Source of the DNA: Eubacterium sp.
GTDB taxonomy: Bacteria; Bacillota; Clostridia; Lachnospirales; CAG-274
Assembly (NCBI GenBank): GCA_020859645.1
Contig: JAJBVU010000192.1
Coordinates: forward strand, 1-5,604
Reading direction: 5' to 3'
Length of the DNA: 5,604 nucleotides
Shown here: one piece after another, positions 1 through 5,602 of the stretch
Layout: every line of letters starts with the position of its first letter
Numbering within the stretch: position 1 is the stretch's first letter
The notes under the pieces: model-generated
Seen by the model: only the letters and a program-made list of their open reading frames with translations
Databases searched by the model: none
What the model was told of the DNA's origin: nothing
Position numbers and translations under genes: made by a program

Positions 1-2
1 AT

Positions 3-782
3 GGAGAAAATGTGACAGAGCAGTTTGAGGACGAAACAGCAATCAGAGTTACTGACGAAGGTCGTACTTTATTGCCTCTCAGGGCATTAGGCAACCTTTT
101 AGGTGCTTCAGTAGACTGGGATTCAGCCAACAAGGTAGCAATCCTTACAATCAATGGGAAAACCATCGAAGTACCTATAGGAAGTACAATGCTAGTAGTA
201 GACGGAACAGCAAGTCAGATAGATAGTGAAGGCACGCAGGCTATCATAGTAGGTGAGGGTTATACCTATCTCCCATTCAGAGCAGTAGCAGAAGCCTGCG
301 GAGCAACCGTAGACTATCAGACAGGCAGCGACGGCTCTAAGAACATCTACCTCACAACCTCCGGCACCACCGGCACCGTAACCCCTGCACCATCAACAGA
401 GACAAGTGACCCTGCTTTAGCAGCTCTTGGTTTATATACAGCCACAGACCTCGGCTACGATGCCAACAACGGTCCCAACCCCGGAGAGGATTATTATGAC
501 TCATGGAATACAACAGTCACAGCTTACAAGAACGCAGGCCTTACAGATGAGCAGATTAATAATAATCTTCAGTATGTATATCTCTGCAAGAGTACAGACC
601 AGGCTTCAGTTAATCACCAGTATGGGTTAGTTTCAAGTAATGCAACCACAGTCACTAAACCTACATGGGATGGTGAGTACAGAGGTCAACAATATTACTA
701 TTGGCAGTGGACAGGAATGAGATGGATACAAGCTACAATGGAATATTCAGGTCTCGCAGGATATGATATTTCAATGAGCTAA
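3..782 (+). CDS. Copper-amine-oxidase-N-like stalk-domain surface protein, 5' end outside the window
   Basis: The frame is open to the left edge, so the gene is probably cut by the window. A GTG at 12 with GGAG at 3-6 could act as a start, but no signal peptide follows it and the stalk domain is already under way. Counting from that GTG, residues 19-36 (RTLLPLRALGNLLGASVDW) and 84-102 (YTYLPFRAVAEACGATVDY) form the two-lobe repeat typical of the copper amine oxidase N-terminal-like domain (PF07833). In Bacillota this domain is usually a non-enzymatic stalk on secreted or wall-associated proteins; no catalytic oxidase domain is present. A Thr/Ser/Pro-rich linker (about 116-134) leads to a C-terminal region (about 140-256) that I do not recognise. 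It is rich in Tyr and Trp (DYYDSW, QQYYYWQWTGMRW), which might suggest carbohydrate or wall binding, but that is a guess. The gene ends in TAA just before a terminator, so the 3' end looks native. Confidence 0.8.
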   Translation, partial: GENVTEQFEDETAIRVTDEGRTLLPLRALGNLLGASVDWDSANKVAILTINGKTIEVPIGSTMLVVDGTASQIDSEGTQAIIVGEGYTYLPFRAVAEACGATVDYQTGSDGSKNIYLTTSGTTGTVTPAPSTETSDPALAALGLYTATDLGYDANNGPNPGEDYYDSWNTTVTAYKNAGLTDEQINNNLQYVYLCKSTDQASVNHQYGLVSSNATTVTKPTWDGEYRGQQYYYWQWTGMRWIQATMEYSGLAGYDISMS

Positions 783-837
783 TATTAGATATTTGAAAAA
801 CTTTTTTTATTTTACAGCATTTTAAGTGACATAAAAT

Positions 838-877
838 GACTCCCTTTACAACCTAAAGGGGATCTATAAAGGGAGTC
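838..877 (+). terminator. Rho-independent terminator after the stalk-domain gene
   Basis: GACTCCCTTTA (838-848) pairs perfectly with TAAAGGGAGTC (867-877), giving an 11-bp stem, and is followed by TTTCTTAATTTAAT. It lies 55 bases after the stop codon at 782. The 18-base loop contains a second TAAAGGG copy (854-860), so CCCTTTA can also fold into a shorter 7-bp hairpin with a 5-base loop. The longer stem should be favoured. Confidence 0.8.
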
Positions 878-932
878 TTTCTTAATTTAATCAATAGTTT
901 TTAGCACAGTTGGATACGGAAACATATCATAT

Positions 933-939
933 GAGGAGG
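933..939 (+). promoter_or_regulatory. Strong ribosome binding site for the gene at 947
   Basis: GAGGAGG matches the anti-Shine-Dalgarno sequence almost completely, with 7 bases to the ATG. It is the best evidence that the small gene at 947 was once translated, even though its 3' end looks broken. I found no convincing promoter between this site and the terminator at 838-877. Confidence 0.75.
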
Positions 940-946
940 TTTTTAT

Positions 947-1378
947 ATGTATATAAGTTTTTTACAGGATGTTCCAAATGGGTATTTATCAAAAAATTCA
1001 ACCATAGTTAAAAGCAATATATATCTTACGGCACCAGATGAAGTTGATAATATTCTTGAGTTTGTGAATAAATTTGGCATTGATGAATATAAAAATTTAT
1101 TTAATATAATAGGTATTAAATATGTAAGTATCGACTCATGTGGGTTGCTCTACACGATAGATGGATCTATCCCTATTAAACGACGGCGGACATTACTGAA
1201 CTATAAAACAAGCCCCCTGCGAAAGCAAGGGACTTGTTTTTGTCGGGGCAAAACTGCGTTTGAACAGCCTATTTTCCCCTTTTCCTTCATTGTTCCATTT
1301 GTTTGCCCAAAAACACCGCCGCCGTTTCCACAAGCTTTCCTTCGACCTCGCCGAGCTTGTCATTTTCCGAAAGCATAA
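947..1378 (+). CDS. Small unrecognised protein with a probably non-native 3' end
   Basis: The ATG at 947 sits 7 bases after a near-ideal ribosome site (GAGGAGG, 933-939), so the start is credible. The first 60-75 codons are AT-rich and read like a normal soluble protein (for example DEVDNILEFVNKFGIDEYKN), with no signal peptide or membrane segment. I do not recognise a family. From about 1180 the frame turns basic and Pro/Phe-rich. It translates the inverted repeat of the spoVT terminator (1205-1240) and then overlaps spoVT antisense by 92 bases. That is not expected of a real C-terminus. The native gene was probably about 75 codons or longer and lost its end through a deletion, junction or frameshift around 1130-1200. 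A TAA in the neighbouring frame at 1177-1179 would end a frameshifted version. The start is well supported; the end at 1378 is only where the open frame stops. Confidence 0.45.
   Translation: MYISFLQDVPNGYLSKNSTIVKSNIYLTAPDEVDNILEFVNKFGIDEYKNLFNIIGIKYVSIDSCGLLYTIDGSIPIKRRRTLLNYKTSPLRKQGTCFCRGKTAFEQPIFPFSFIVPFVCPKTPPPFPQAFLRPRRACHFPKA
1205..1240 (-). terminator. Terminator of spoVT, possibly bidirectional
   Basis: AAAACAAG (1205-1212) pairs with CTTGTTTT (1233-1240), CCC with GGG and TGC with GCA, around a four-base loop at 1221-1224. On the plus strand two C/A mismatches interrupt the stem. On the minus strand the same positions become G-U wobbles, giving an unbroken stem of 16 pairs. The hairpin is therefore better suited to the minus strand, ending transcripts 47 bases after the spoVT stop. 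TTTTTG follows it on the plus strand, so it may also work in that direction. Confidence 0.75.
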
Positions 1379-1832
1379 CCACAGCCCCCAAAACGTCCCC
1401 CTCGCATATTATAGGCGAAATCAGCTCATACTTATACTTTGAGTCCTCTTCGTTTTCCAAAATCGGCACAAAATCGTTTTCCTCCCTGTGGGCAAACAGT
1501 GTGTTCCGCCTGTTAATTGCCTCCTCAAGCTCACCGCTTATCTGCTTTTCCAAAAGCTCCTTTTTCAGTCCCCCCGACACCGCTATAATGTGATCCTTAT
1601 CCACAATGCAGGCAATATGCCCGGCGTTCTGCGCCAAGCTTTCCGCATATTCCTTTGCAAAATTCCCCAACTCCCCAATAGGCGAATACTTCTTAAGAAT
1701 AATCTCCCCTTCCCTGTCAGTGAAAATCTCCAAGGGGTCACCCTCTCTTATTCGCAGTGTTCGTCTGATTTCCTTCGGTATAACAACTCTCCCCAAATCA
1801 TCTATTCTTCTAACTATGCCTGTTGCCTTCAT
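1287..1832 (-). CDS. spoVT: Stage V sporulation protein T, AbrB-family transcription regulator
   Basis: The protein has 181 residues, close to the 178 of Bacillus subtilis SpoVT. Residues 1-50 form the AbrB/SpoVT swapped-hairpin DNA-binding domain, with the hallmark MKATGIVRRIDDLGRVVIPK followed by EIRRTLRIREGDPLEI. Residues from about 55 to the end form the GAF-like sensor domain (GHIACIVDKDHIIAVSGG, then EGDVLGAVVML). In B. subtilis SpoVT acts in the forespore, activating or repressing many sigma-G genes and shaping spore coat and germination properties. It is a cytoplasmic, DNA-binding tetramer. The ATG at 1830-1832 is preceded by AGAGGAGG (1839-1846) with 6 bases of spacing, so the start is secure. 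Upstream is a sigma-G-like promoter (1907-1935) and downstream a terminator, so the gene is probably transcribed alone. Nothing is truncated. Confidence 0.96.
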   Translation of the reverse strand: MKATGIVRRIDDLGRVVIPKEIRRTLRIREGDPLEIFTDREGEIILKKYSPIGELGNFAKEYAESLAQNAGHIACIVDKDHIIAVSGGLKKELLEKQISGELEEAINRRNTLFAHREENDFVPILENEEDSKYKYELISPIICEGDVLGAVVMLSENDKLGEVEGKLVETAAVFLGKQMEQ

Positions 1833-1838
1833 AGTCTG

Positions 1839-1846
1839 CCTCCTCT
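1839..1846 (-). promoter_or_regulatory. Ribosome binding site of spoVT
   Basis: AGAGGAGG on the minus strand, 6 bases before the ATG, fixes the spoVT start at 1832. Confidence 0.85.
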
Positions 1847-1906
1847 TTTAAAAATCATTTTCCGGCAAAGCTTTAATCTGTCGAAACAGAAAAACTTTTA
1901 CAAGTC

Positions 1907-1935
1907 TATTATTCGCTCAAAAGTTGGAATTATGC
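1907..1935 (-). promoter_or_regulatory. Candidate sigma-G promoter of spoVT
   Basis: Read on the minus strand, GCATA (1931-1935) fits the sigma-G -35 consensus GHATR fully. AATAATA (1907-1913) fits six of seven positions of the -10 consensus CATWMTA. The spacer is 17 bases, within or next to the usual 17-18. Transcription would start near 1898-1900 and leave a 5' leader of about 65 bases. spoVT is known to be sigma-G dependent in B. subtilis, which agrees with the match. Start-site mapping would be needed to confirm it. Confidence 0.6.
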
Positions 1936-2063
1936 GAAGCCCGAACGGCTAATATTTGGAAGATAACATATATTATTTTGCAGATTTTATAGTAGCAACA
2001 TTTGCAAAACAGAGATTTATGTTTATATAGATATAAAGTAACGGAAATACTGCCAAATGAAAA
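1936..2063. other. AT-rich intergenic spacer with no gene seen
   Basis: The interval between the DUF454 gene and spoVT (1833-2167, about 335 bases) holds the spoVT leader and promoter at its left, a hairpin at 2064-2085, and short decayed frames at 2095-2168. The stretch 1936-2063 itself is AT-rich. I see no credible frame, RNA gene, long repeat or second promoter in it; short TATAAA-like strings are present but lack a partner at proper spacing. Confidence 0.5.
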
Positions 2064-2085
2064 CAGCAGCTTTTATACTGCTGCT
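2064..2085 (-). terminator. Probable terminator hairpin at the end of the ABC-DUF454 operon
   Basis: CAGCAG (2064-2069) pairs with CTGCTG (2078-2083), and the overlapping register AGCAGC/GCTGCT (2065-2070 with 2080-2085) is equally good. The loop is 8-9 bases. On the minus strand a weak T-tract (TGTTTTCATTT) follows. It lies about 80 bases after the DUF454 stop and 9 bases after the possible small-frame stop at 2095. The stem is short, so the assignment is tentative. Confidence 0.45.
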
Positions 2086-2094
2086 TCTGAATAT

Positions 2095-2168
2095 TTATTT
2101 ATTATTTGAATCCATCATTCTTTGATGTTTTTCGCTAAGTTTGATACATTCTTATAGGCTGTATGCAT
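2095..2168 (-). pseudogene. Possible small coupled reading frame after DUF454, apparently frameshifted
   Basis: The DUF454 stop overlaps a new start as TAATG, opening a 17-codon frame (MHTAYKNVSNLAKNIKE, stop at 2115-2117). In another frame the same DNA reads ECIKLSEKHQRMMDSNNK and then TAA at 2095-2097, immediately before the hairpin at 2064-2085. One extra A in the TATAAGAATG stretch would join the MHTAYK start to this second frame, giving a 24-residue peptide that ends exactly at the terminator. Either peptide is very short, with no known family. It may be a small coupled protein with a one-base deletion, or chance. Confidence 0.25.
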
Positions 2169-2527
2169 TATTTTAGAGTTTTTATCCTAAATATGAAAAA
2201 ATAATATTTTATAACAATCAATACGATTATCGTGACTCTGCCGGGAATGTTGTGCATCATCAGAAAGGCGAAAAGGAGCATTGCCGATACGGGGAGCAAT
2301 ATACAGAGCTTTGTTTTAAGGGTCATTGAGCCGCTTTTTTGAAATTCCTCAAGATTATTTTTATAAAGATTTGTGGACTTAAACCAACGGTTTACTTTTT
2401 CACTGCCCTTTGCAAAGCAGACTGAGGCAAGGAGCAGGAAAGGGACGGTGGGCAGTATGGGCAGGAACACCCCTACAACGCCCAAGGCTGTAAAAAGAAA
2501 GCCGGCGGCTATGAATAATATTTTCAT
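2168..2527 (-). CDS. DUF454 (YbaN-type) small inner-membrane protein
   Basis: The protein has 119 residues, the usual size for this family. The hallmark N-terminal stretch is present: LGVVGVFLPILPTVPF (residues 15-30), then LLLASVCFAKGSEKVNRWF (31-49). Hydrophobic segments at about 3-38 (broken by the PILPT turn), 73-91 and 98-114 predict a multi-pass membrane protein with little outside the membrane. The biochemical role of DUF454 proteins is not established. The ATG at 2525-2527 overlaps the TAA of the upstream ABC gene (TAATG). A ribosome site AGGAG (2538-2542) lies inside the end of that gene, so translation is probably coupled. This suggests a functional link to the exporter, but that is inference. 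The protein appears complete. Confidence 0.85.
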   Translation of the reverse strand: MKILFIAAGFLFTALGVVGVFLPILPTVPFLLLASVCFAKGSEKVNRWFKSTNLYKNNLEEFQKSGSMTLKTKLCILLPVSAMLLFAFLMMHNIPGRVTIIVLIVIKYYFFIFRIKTLK

Positions 2528-3240
2528 TATGTTTCATCTCCTGTTCTTTGGATATTGTAAATTTTATTTGCAATGCTTAAAGTTGATGGTCTGTGAGAAA
2601 CGAGGATTACGGTTTTGTCATGGTTTTCGCAGAGAGCCTTAAGGATTATTTTTTCATTTAAGCTGTCCAAGTTGCTTGTAGGCTCGTCAAGAAGCATTAT
2701 TGGGGCGGAGGAAAGAAAGGCTCTCGCCAAGCCTATTCTCTGCTTTTCGCCGCCGGAAAGTCTGTCGCCAAGCTCGCCGATTTGAGTTTTGTAGCCGTCG
2801 GGAAGTGTCATTACAAAATCATGGAGAGAGGCTTTTTTGCAAGCCGCTTCGATTTCCGCTTGTGTGGCTTTGGGGGCGGCGATTTTTATGTTATTTGCTA
2901 TGGTATCGTTAAAAAGGTGGGTTTCCTGTGTGCAGTAGCTTTGGTTTTGTCTCAGACACTCTGTGTTTATTTCCTTTATTTCACTGCCGGATAACAAAAT
3001 TTCTCCCCTGTCCTTGTCCCAAAAGCGCATAATGAGTTTTAACAAAGTTGACTTTCCGCAGCCGCTTTTGCCCAAAATTCCCGTTATTTTGTTTTCCTCG
3101 GCTTTAAGGCTGATACCCGCAAGAATTTTCACATCACCATAGCCGAAGGAAACATCTTTGCAGTCAACATCTGACAGGGTTTTGTCGATACCATCGGTTT
3201 TATAATCGTTGTCACAACATACCCCACAGCCTTCCGCCAC
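2527..3240 (-). CDS. ABC exporter ATP-binding domain, 5'-truncated by fusion to phage DNA
   Basis: This is a complete nucleotide-binding domain of the fused permease/ATPase exporter type (CydC/CydD- or MsbA-like). Visible motifs are an aromatic A-loop at Y34, Walker A GKSGCGKST (57-65), Q-loop Gln105, signature LSGGE (161-165), Walker B IMLLDE (181-186), D-loop SNLD (189-192) and H-loop His216. The ATPase core is thus intact. The expected N-terminal membrane domain of roughly 300 residues is missing. The GTG start at 3240 is accidental: residues 1 to about 11 are an out-of-frame reading of the phage XhlA-like gene, and native ABC sequence begins about residue 12 (DYKTDGIDKTLSDVD). It has no good ribosome site. 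As joined here it could not form a transporter alone. The substrate cannot be told from this half. It overlaps the DUF454 start by TAATG, so the 3' end and operon look native. Confidence 0.85.
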   Translation of the reverse strand: MAEGCGVCCDNDYKTDGIDKTLSDVDCKDVSFGYGDVKILAGISLKAEENKITGILGKSGCGKSTLLKLIMRFWDKDRGEILLSGSEIKEINTECLRQNQSYCTQETHLFNDTIANNIKIAAPKATQAEIEAACKKASLHDFVMTLPDGYKTQIGELGDRLSGGEKQRIGLARAFLSSAPIMLLDEPTSNLDSLNEKIILKALCENHDKTVILVSHRPSTLSIANKIYNIQRTGDET

Positions 3241-3377
3241 ATTTCCCCGTCTCTTCCCTCCAACGCCGCCAGTCTCTCGCCCTCCTGTTTCTGCGTCTCA
3301 CACATTGTGCTCATATTTGTCGCCAGTTTGTTCACTGAAATCACCAAGTCCTGAATTTGCTTTGTTGCGTCCTCCAA
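3129..3377 (-). pseudogene. Remnant of XhlA-like phage holin-accessory gene, both ends lost
   Basis: The frame is open from 3425 (after a TGA at 3426-3428), and its only start in good position is a TTG at 3377. Residues before and after it (AEDKRINNRLKDLEDATKQ, then LATNMSTMCETQKQEGERL and LEGRDGEMWRKAVGYVVTTII) show the coiled-coil segment followed by the beginning of a membrane helix that is typical of small XhlA/haemolysin-type phage proteins. These sit with holin and endolysin in lysis cassettes. At about 3200 the membrane helix stops, and the frame continues only as an out-of-frame reading of the ABC gene to its stop at 3129. The normal ATG end is also missing, replaced by the tape-measure sequence. 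I read it as an internal fragment of the gene. Family assignment rests on pattern recognition and is moderately sure. Confidence 0.55.
3195..3210 (-). other. Junction between XhlA-like gene and ABC exporter
   Basis: Phage-like coding in one frame (ending VGYVVTTII) changes to ABC exporter coding in another frame (starting about DYKTDGIDKT) within these bases. The host gene is entered near the linker between its membrane and ATPase domains. No insertion-sequence end or inverted repeat is visible at the point. Confidence 0.6.
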
Positions 3378-3415
3378 GTCCTTAAGCCTATTGTTAATTC
3401 TTTTGTCCTCGGCTC

Positions 3416-5602
3416 TTAAAGGCTTTCATATTCCGACTTCCAGTCCTCACTTGTTGCTTCCGAAGCCTTATATTCTGCCAGCAAATTACTCTGTCTTGTT
3501 TTAAGATTGGCTATATTCGCCCTTATTGTTTCCTCGCTTATGCCGTATGCGTCATATTCCGCCTGTGCCGCTTCAGCTCTCTTCTTGTTGGGATATGTAT
3601 GTGTATAAAAAAATACTCTTTCCCGAAGCTCCGTCATTTCCGCCAACTGGTCCTCGGCGTCCTCGATTCTTCCCGTTATTGTTTTTGCTTCGTTTAAATA
3701 TGACATTGCCGTAGTCACAGACATATCATTTCTGTCAGCAAAATTTTGCGCCCTTGTGTAGCTGCCTACATCATAGCCGTCCATTTCCGTCAGGCTGAAG
3801 GCGTCGCTTGCCGCCTTTGCCGCCTTAAAGCCTACGGCCACACTTGCCAATGCCGAAACAAGTGCCATAGCCGCCGAAATAAAGTTGAAAATCGGGTTTA
3901 CATTAAGCGCCGTTGTAAAAGCCGTTGTTGCCCCCGCAGCCGCCTCGGCCGTTGTGGCTTCCGCCGTGTTAGCCCCTGCCGCTGTATACTGTGACGCCGC
4001 AAAAACTGCGCTTAATGAGGATCCTGTTGTAAAGGCATTGTTGAGACCGTTAAAAACATTAACTCCCGATGAAACTATTCTGTAAACACTGCTTAAGCTC
4101 CCCTGCAGAAGCCCGTTTGCGGTTCTGAAGGTTGTCATTCCCACCTTGGCGGAAATCAGCCACCCAACAAACCGCCCTCCTGCGTTGTTAAGCGTTGTAA
4201 TTATCCCGATTATTCCGCTTGCCACACTGCCGATTGTTTGAATTCCCCCTGCCACAGCCGCCAGCTCCTGAAGAAATCCCTCTCCCCCTACAAAATTTCC
4301 TATCCCTTCAATTATTCCCCCGATTCCTCCTACAGCTGCGTCTCCTATCTGATACAGAATATCAATAATTTCATCGCCGTTTACCCCTGCCGCAGCCGCC
4401 GCTGCGCTGAAGGCGTTCTCAATCTCCCTTATTTTTTCCCCTGCCCAAAAGGCGTTTTCGGCTATAAGTGTGTTTTCATTGTCTCCGTTTCCCGAAAGCC
4501 CCAGCGCCATTCTTTCAGCCATATCCGTAAACACGGGCCCCAAAACAGATGTATATTCCGTCTTAATGTTGTTCACAGCTTCCGCAAATGTCATAGGCAT
4601 TTGTTCAAACTGTTCGTTTATATCCTCCGCCGCCGCCAAAACCGACGCTCTTAAAACGTCCGATGTAATTTTTCCCTCTGTTGAAAGAGATTTCAGCTCC
4701 CCTACGTCAACCCCCATATAGTCGGCTATATAGTTCGAAAGCATAGGCGCATTTTCTCTTATGCTCCTGTATTCGTCCCCCTGCAGCTTCCCCGAAGCCA
4801 AAGCCTGTGTCAGCTGAAGCATTGAGCTTCTTCTTTCCGTTTCTGTGGTTCCGCTTATTCTGAACATCTTGTTCAGCGTCTCAACAAAATCGGAAATCTC
4901 GTAATTGTTAGTGAAATAGTCCCCCGATGTTATACCTATTTTCGAAACGTCCCCTATGTAGTCCGAATAATTTACTCTCGCTTCTCTCGAAATCCTAAAC
5001 GCCGCCATTGTTTCGTCATCGTCTTGACACTGGACAATTGTGGTTCCCCAGCCCGACCCCTCTATGGTCACATTGGCAAGATTTATGTCAACGGAATATA
5101 CCTCATCATTCCCCTGAACCGCCTCGTTCCACTGCATATTATAGGTGCCGTCCAAAAGCTCAATCCTTCCCCCTGCTCTGATTTCGCTTAAAGCCTGCGT
5201 CAAAACGTCCGAAGCGTCCGTTGATGTACAGGTATAATCCGCATTGGCCTTTAAGGGGTTCAGCGTGTCATAGCTTGCAATAACTATGTGGGTTCTCTTG
5301 CTTGCCTCAGCTATTGCCTCATACACCCCTCCGCTTGTTATAAGGTTAGAGCTTCCGCTTGTTACCGCCGTATCAACGCCCTTCACTGCCGCCGTCCCAA
5401 GCCCTAAGCTTGTCCTTGCGTCAGCCGCCGAGCTTGCACCGGTTCCTCCGTTAGTCAAGGGTAAAACCCCTGTTACACCGGGAGTCACGTTTGCGCTTCC
5501 GTCAAAGCTTACGGAGCTTGTGCTCGCCAAGTTCGTCTGAATTGTCCTTGCTGTCTTAAGAGCCGTCGCCGTGTCTGCGTTCCCCGTCAGGCTTCCGCTG
5601 AA
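3416..5602 (-). CDS. Chimeric phage tail fibre / tape measure protein, start outside the window
   Basis: The frame is open to the right edge; the upstream codons FSGSLTGNADTATALKTA are already tail-fibre-like, so the TTG at 5530 is not the true start. Counted from that TTG, residues 1-75 carry fibre repeats (LPLTNGGTGASSAADART, then VTSGSSNLITSGGVYEAI). Residues about 103-167 begin a right-handed beta-helix (pectate-lyase-like) domain: ALSEIRAGGRIELLDGTY and LANVTIEGSGWGTTIV. At about 180-186 the sequence switches to tape measure protein: ISDFVETLNKMFRISGT, MLQLTQALASGKLQGDEY and GELKSLSTEGKITSDV match the tape measure domain (TIGR02675-like). Glycine-rich and hydrophobic helical segments follow at about 380-450 and 545-570, then a coiled-coil C-terminus. 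The fibre would be a host-recognition part and the tape measure sets tail length inside the tube; one protein doing both is not expected. The fibre's receptor part, the tape measure's N-terminus and probably its C-terminus are missing. Confidence 0.75.
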   Translation of the reverse strand, partial: FSGSLTGNADTATALKTARTIQTNLASTSSVSFDGSANVTPGVTGVLPLTNGGTGASSAADARTSLGLGTAAVKGVDTAVTSGSSNLITSGGVYEAIAEASKRTHIVIASYDTLNPLKANADYTCTSTDASDVLTQALSEIRAGGRIELLDGTYNMQWNEAVQGNDEVYSVDINLANVTIEGSGWGTTIVQCQDDDETMAAFRISREARVNYSDYIGDVSKIGITSGDYFTNNYEISDFVETLNKMFRISGTTETERRSSMLQLTQALASGKLQGDEYRSIRENAPMLSNYIADYMGVDVGELKSLSTEGKITSDVLRASVLAAAEDINEQFEQMPMTFAEAVNNIKTEYTSVLGPVFTDMAERMALGLSGNGDNENTLIAENAFWAGEKIREIENAFSAAAAAAGVNGDEIIDILYQIGDAAVGGIGGIIEGIGNFVGGEGFLQELAAVAGGIQTIGSVASGIIGIITTLNNAGGRFVGWLISAKVGMTTFRTANGLLQGSLSSVYRIVSSGVNVFNGLNNAFTTGSSLSAVFAASQYTAAGANTAEATTAEAAAGATTAFTTALNVNPIFNFISAAMALVSALASVAVGFKAAKAASDAFSLTEMDGYDVGSYTRAQNFADRNDMSVTTAMSYLNEAKTITGRIEDAEDQLAEMTELRERVFFYTHTYPNKKRAEAAQAEYDAYGISEETIRANIANLKTRQSNLLAEYKASEATSEDWKSEYESL
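4975..4990 (-). other. Fibre-to-tape-measure junction with a short direct repeat
   Basis: The switch from fibre to tape measure coding falls here. CTCTCG occurs twice on the plus strand, at 4975-4980 and 4984-4989, three bases apart. Such microhomology could mark where two molecules were joined, but a 6-base repeat can also be chance. The exact crossover base cannot be fixed without the parent genes. Confidence 0.4.

Noticed and set aside
1..15. ATG at position 1 as a gene start
   Set aside because: It reads four codons and stops at TGA (13-15). The real frame is the third one, which is open to the edge.
427..630. Second plus-strand frame inside the stalk-domain gene
   Set aside because: It is a shadow of the real frame, with no ribosome site and an atypical composition.
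901..930. Promoter TTAGCA - 18 bases - TATCAT ahead of the gene at 947
   Set aside because: The -10-like box ends only three bases before the ribosome site, so the transcript would start inside it. The -35 match is also only four of six.
860..1170. Shared GGATCTAT at 860-867 and 1163-1170 as a recombination repeat
   Set aside because: It is eight bases with no flanking similarity, one copy lies in a terminator loop, and it is easily explained by chance.
1938..1950. AGCC...GGCT inverted repeat upstream of spoVT as an operator
   Set aside because: The stem is only four bases and lies just upstream of the candidate -35 box; there is nothing else to support it.
1303..1952. Plus-strand open frames opposite spoVT (for example 1303-1593, 1488-1952, 1606-1851)
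   Set aside because: They are antisense to a clear spoVT, have no ribosome sites and show no family features.
3526..5540. Plus-strand open frames opposite the phage genes
   Set aside because: They have low-complexity or Arg/Cys/Pro-rich translations caused by GC-rich codons on the minus strand, with no start signals or recognisable domains.
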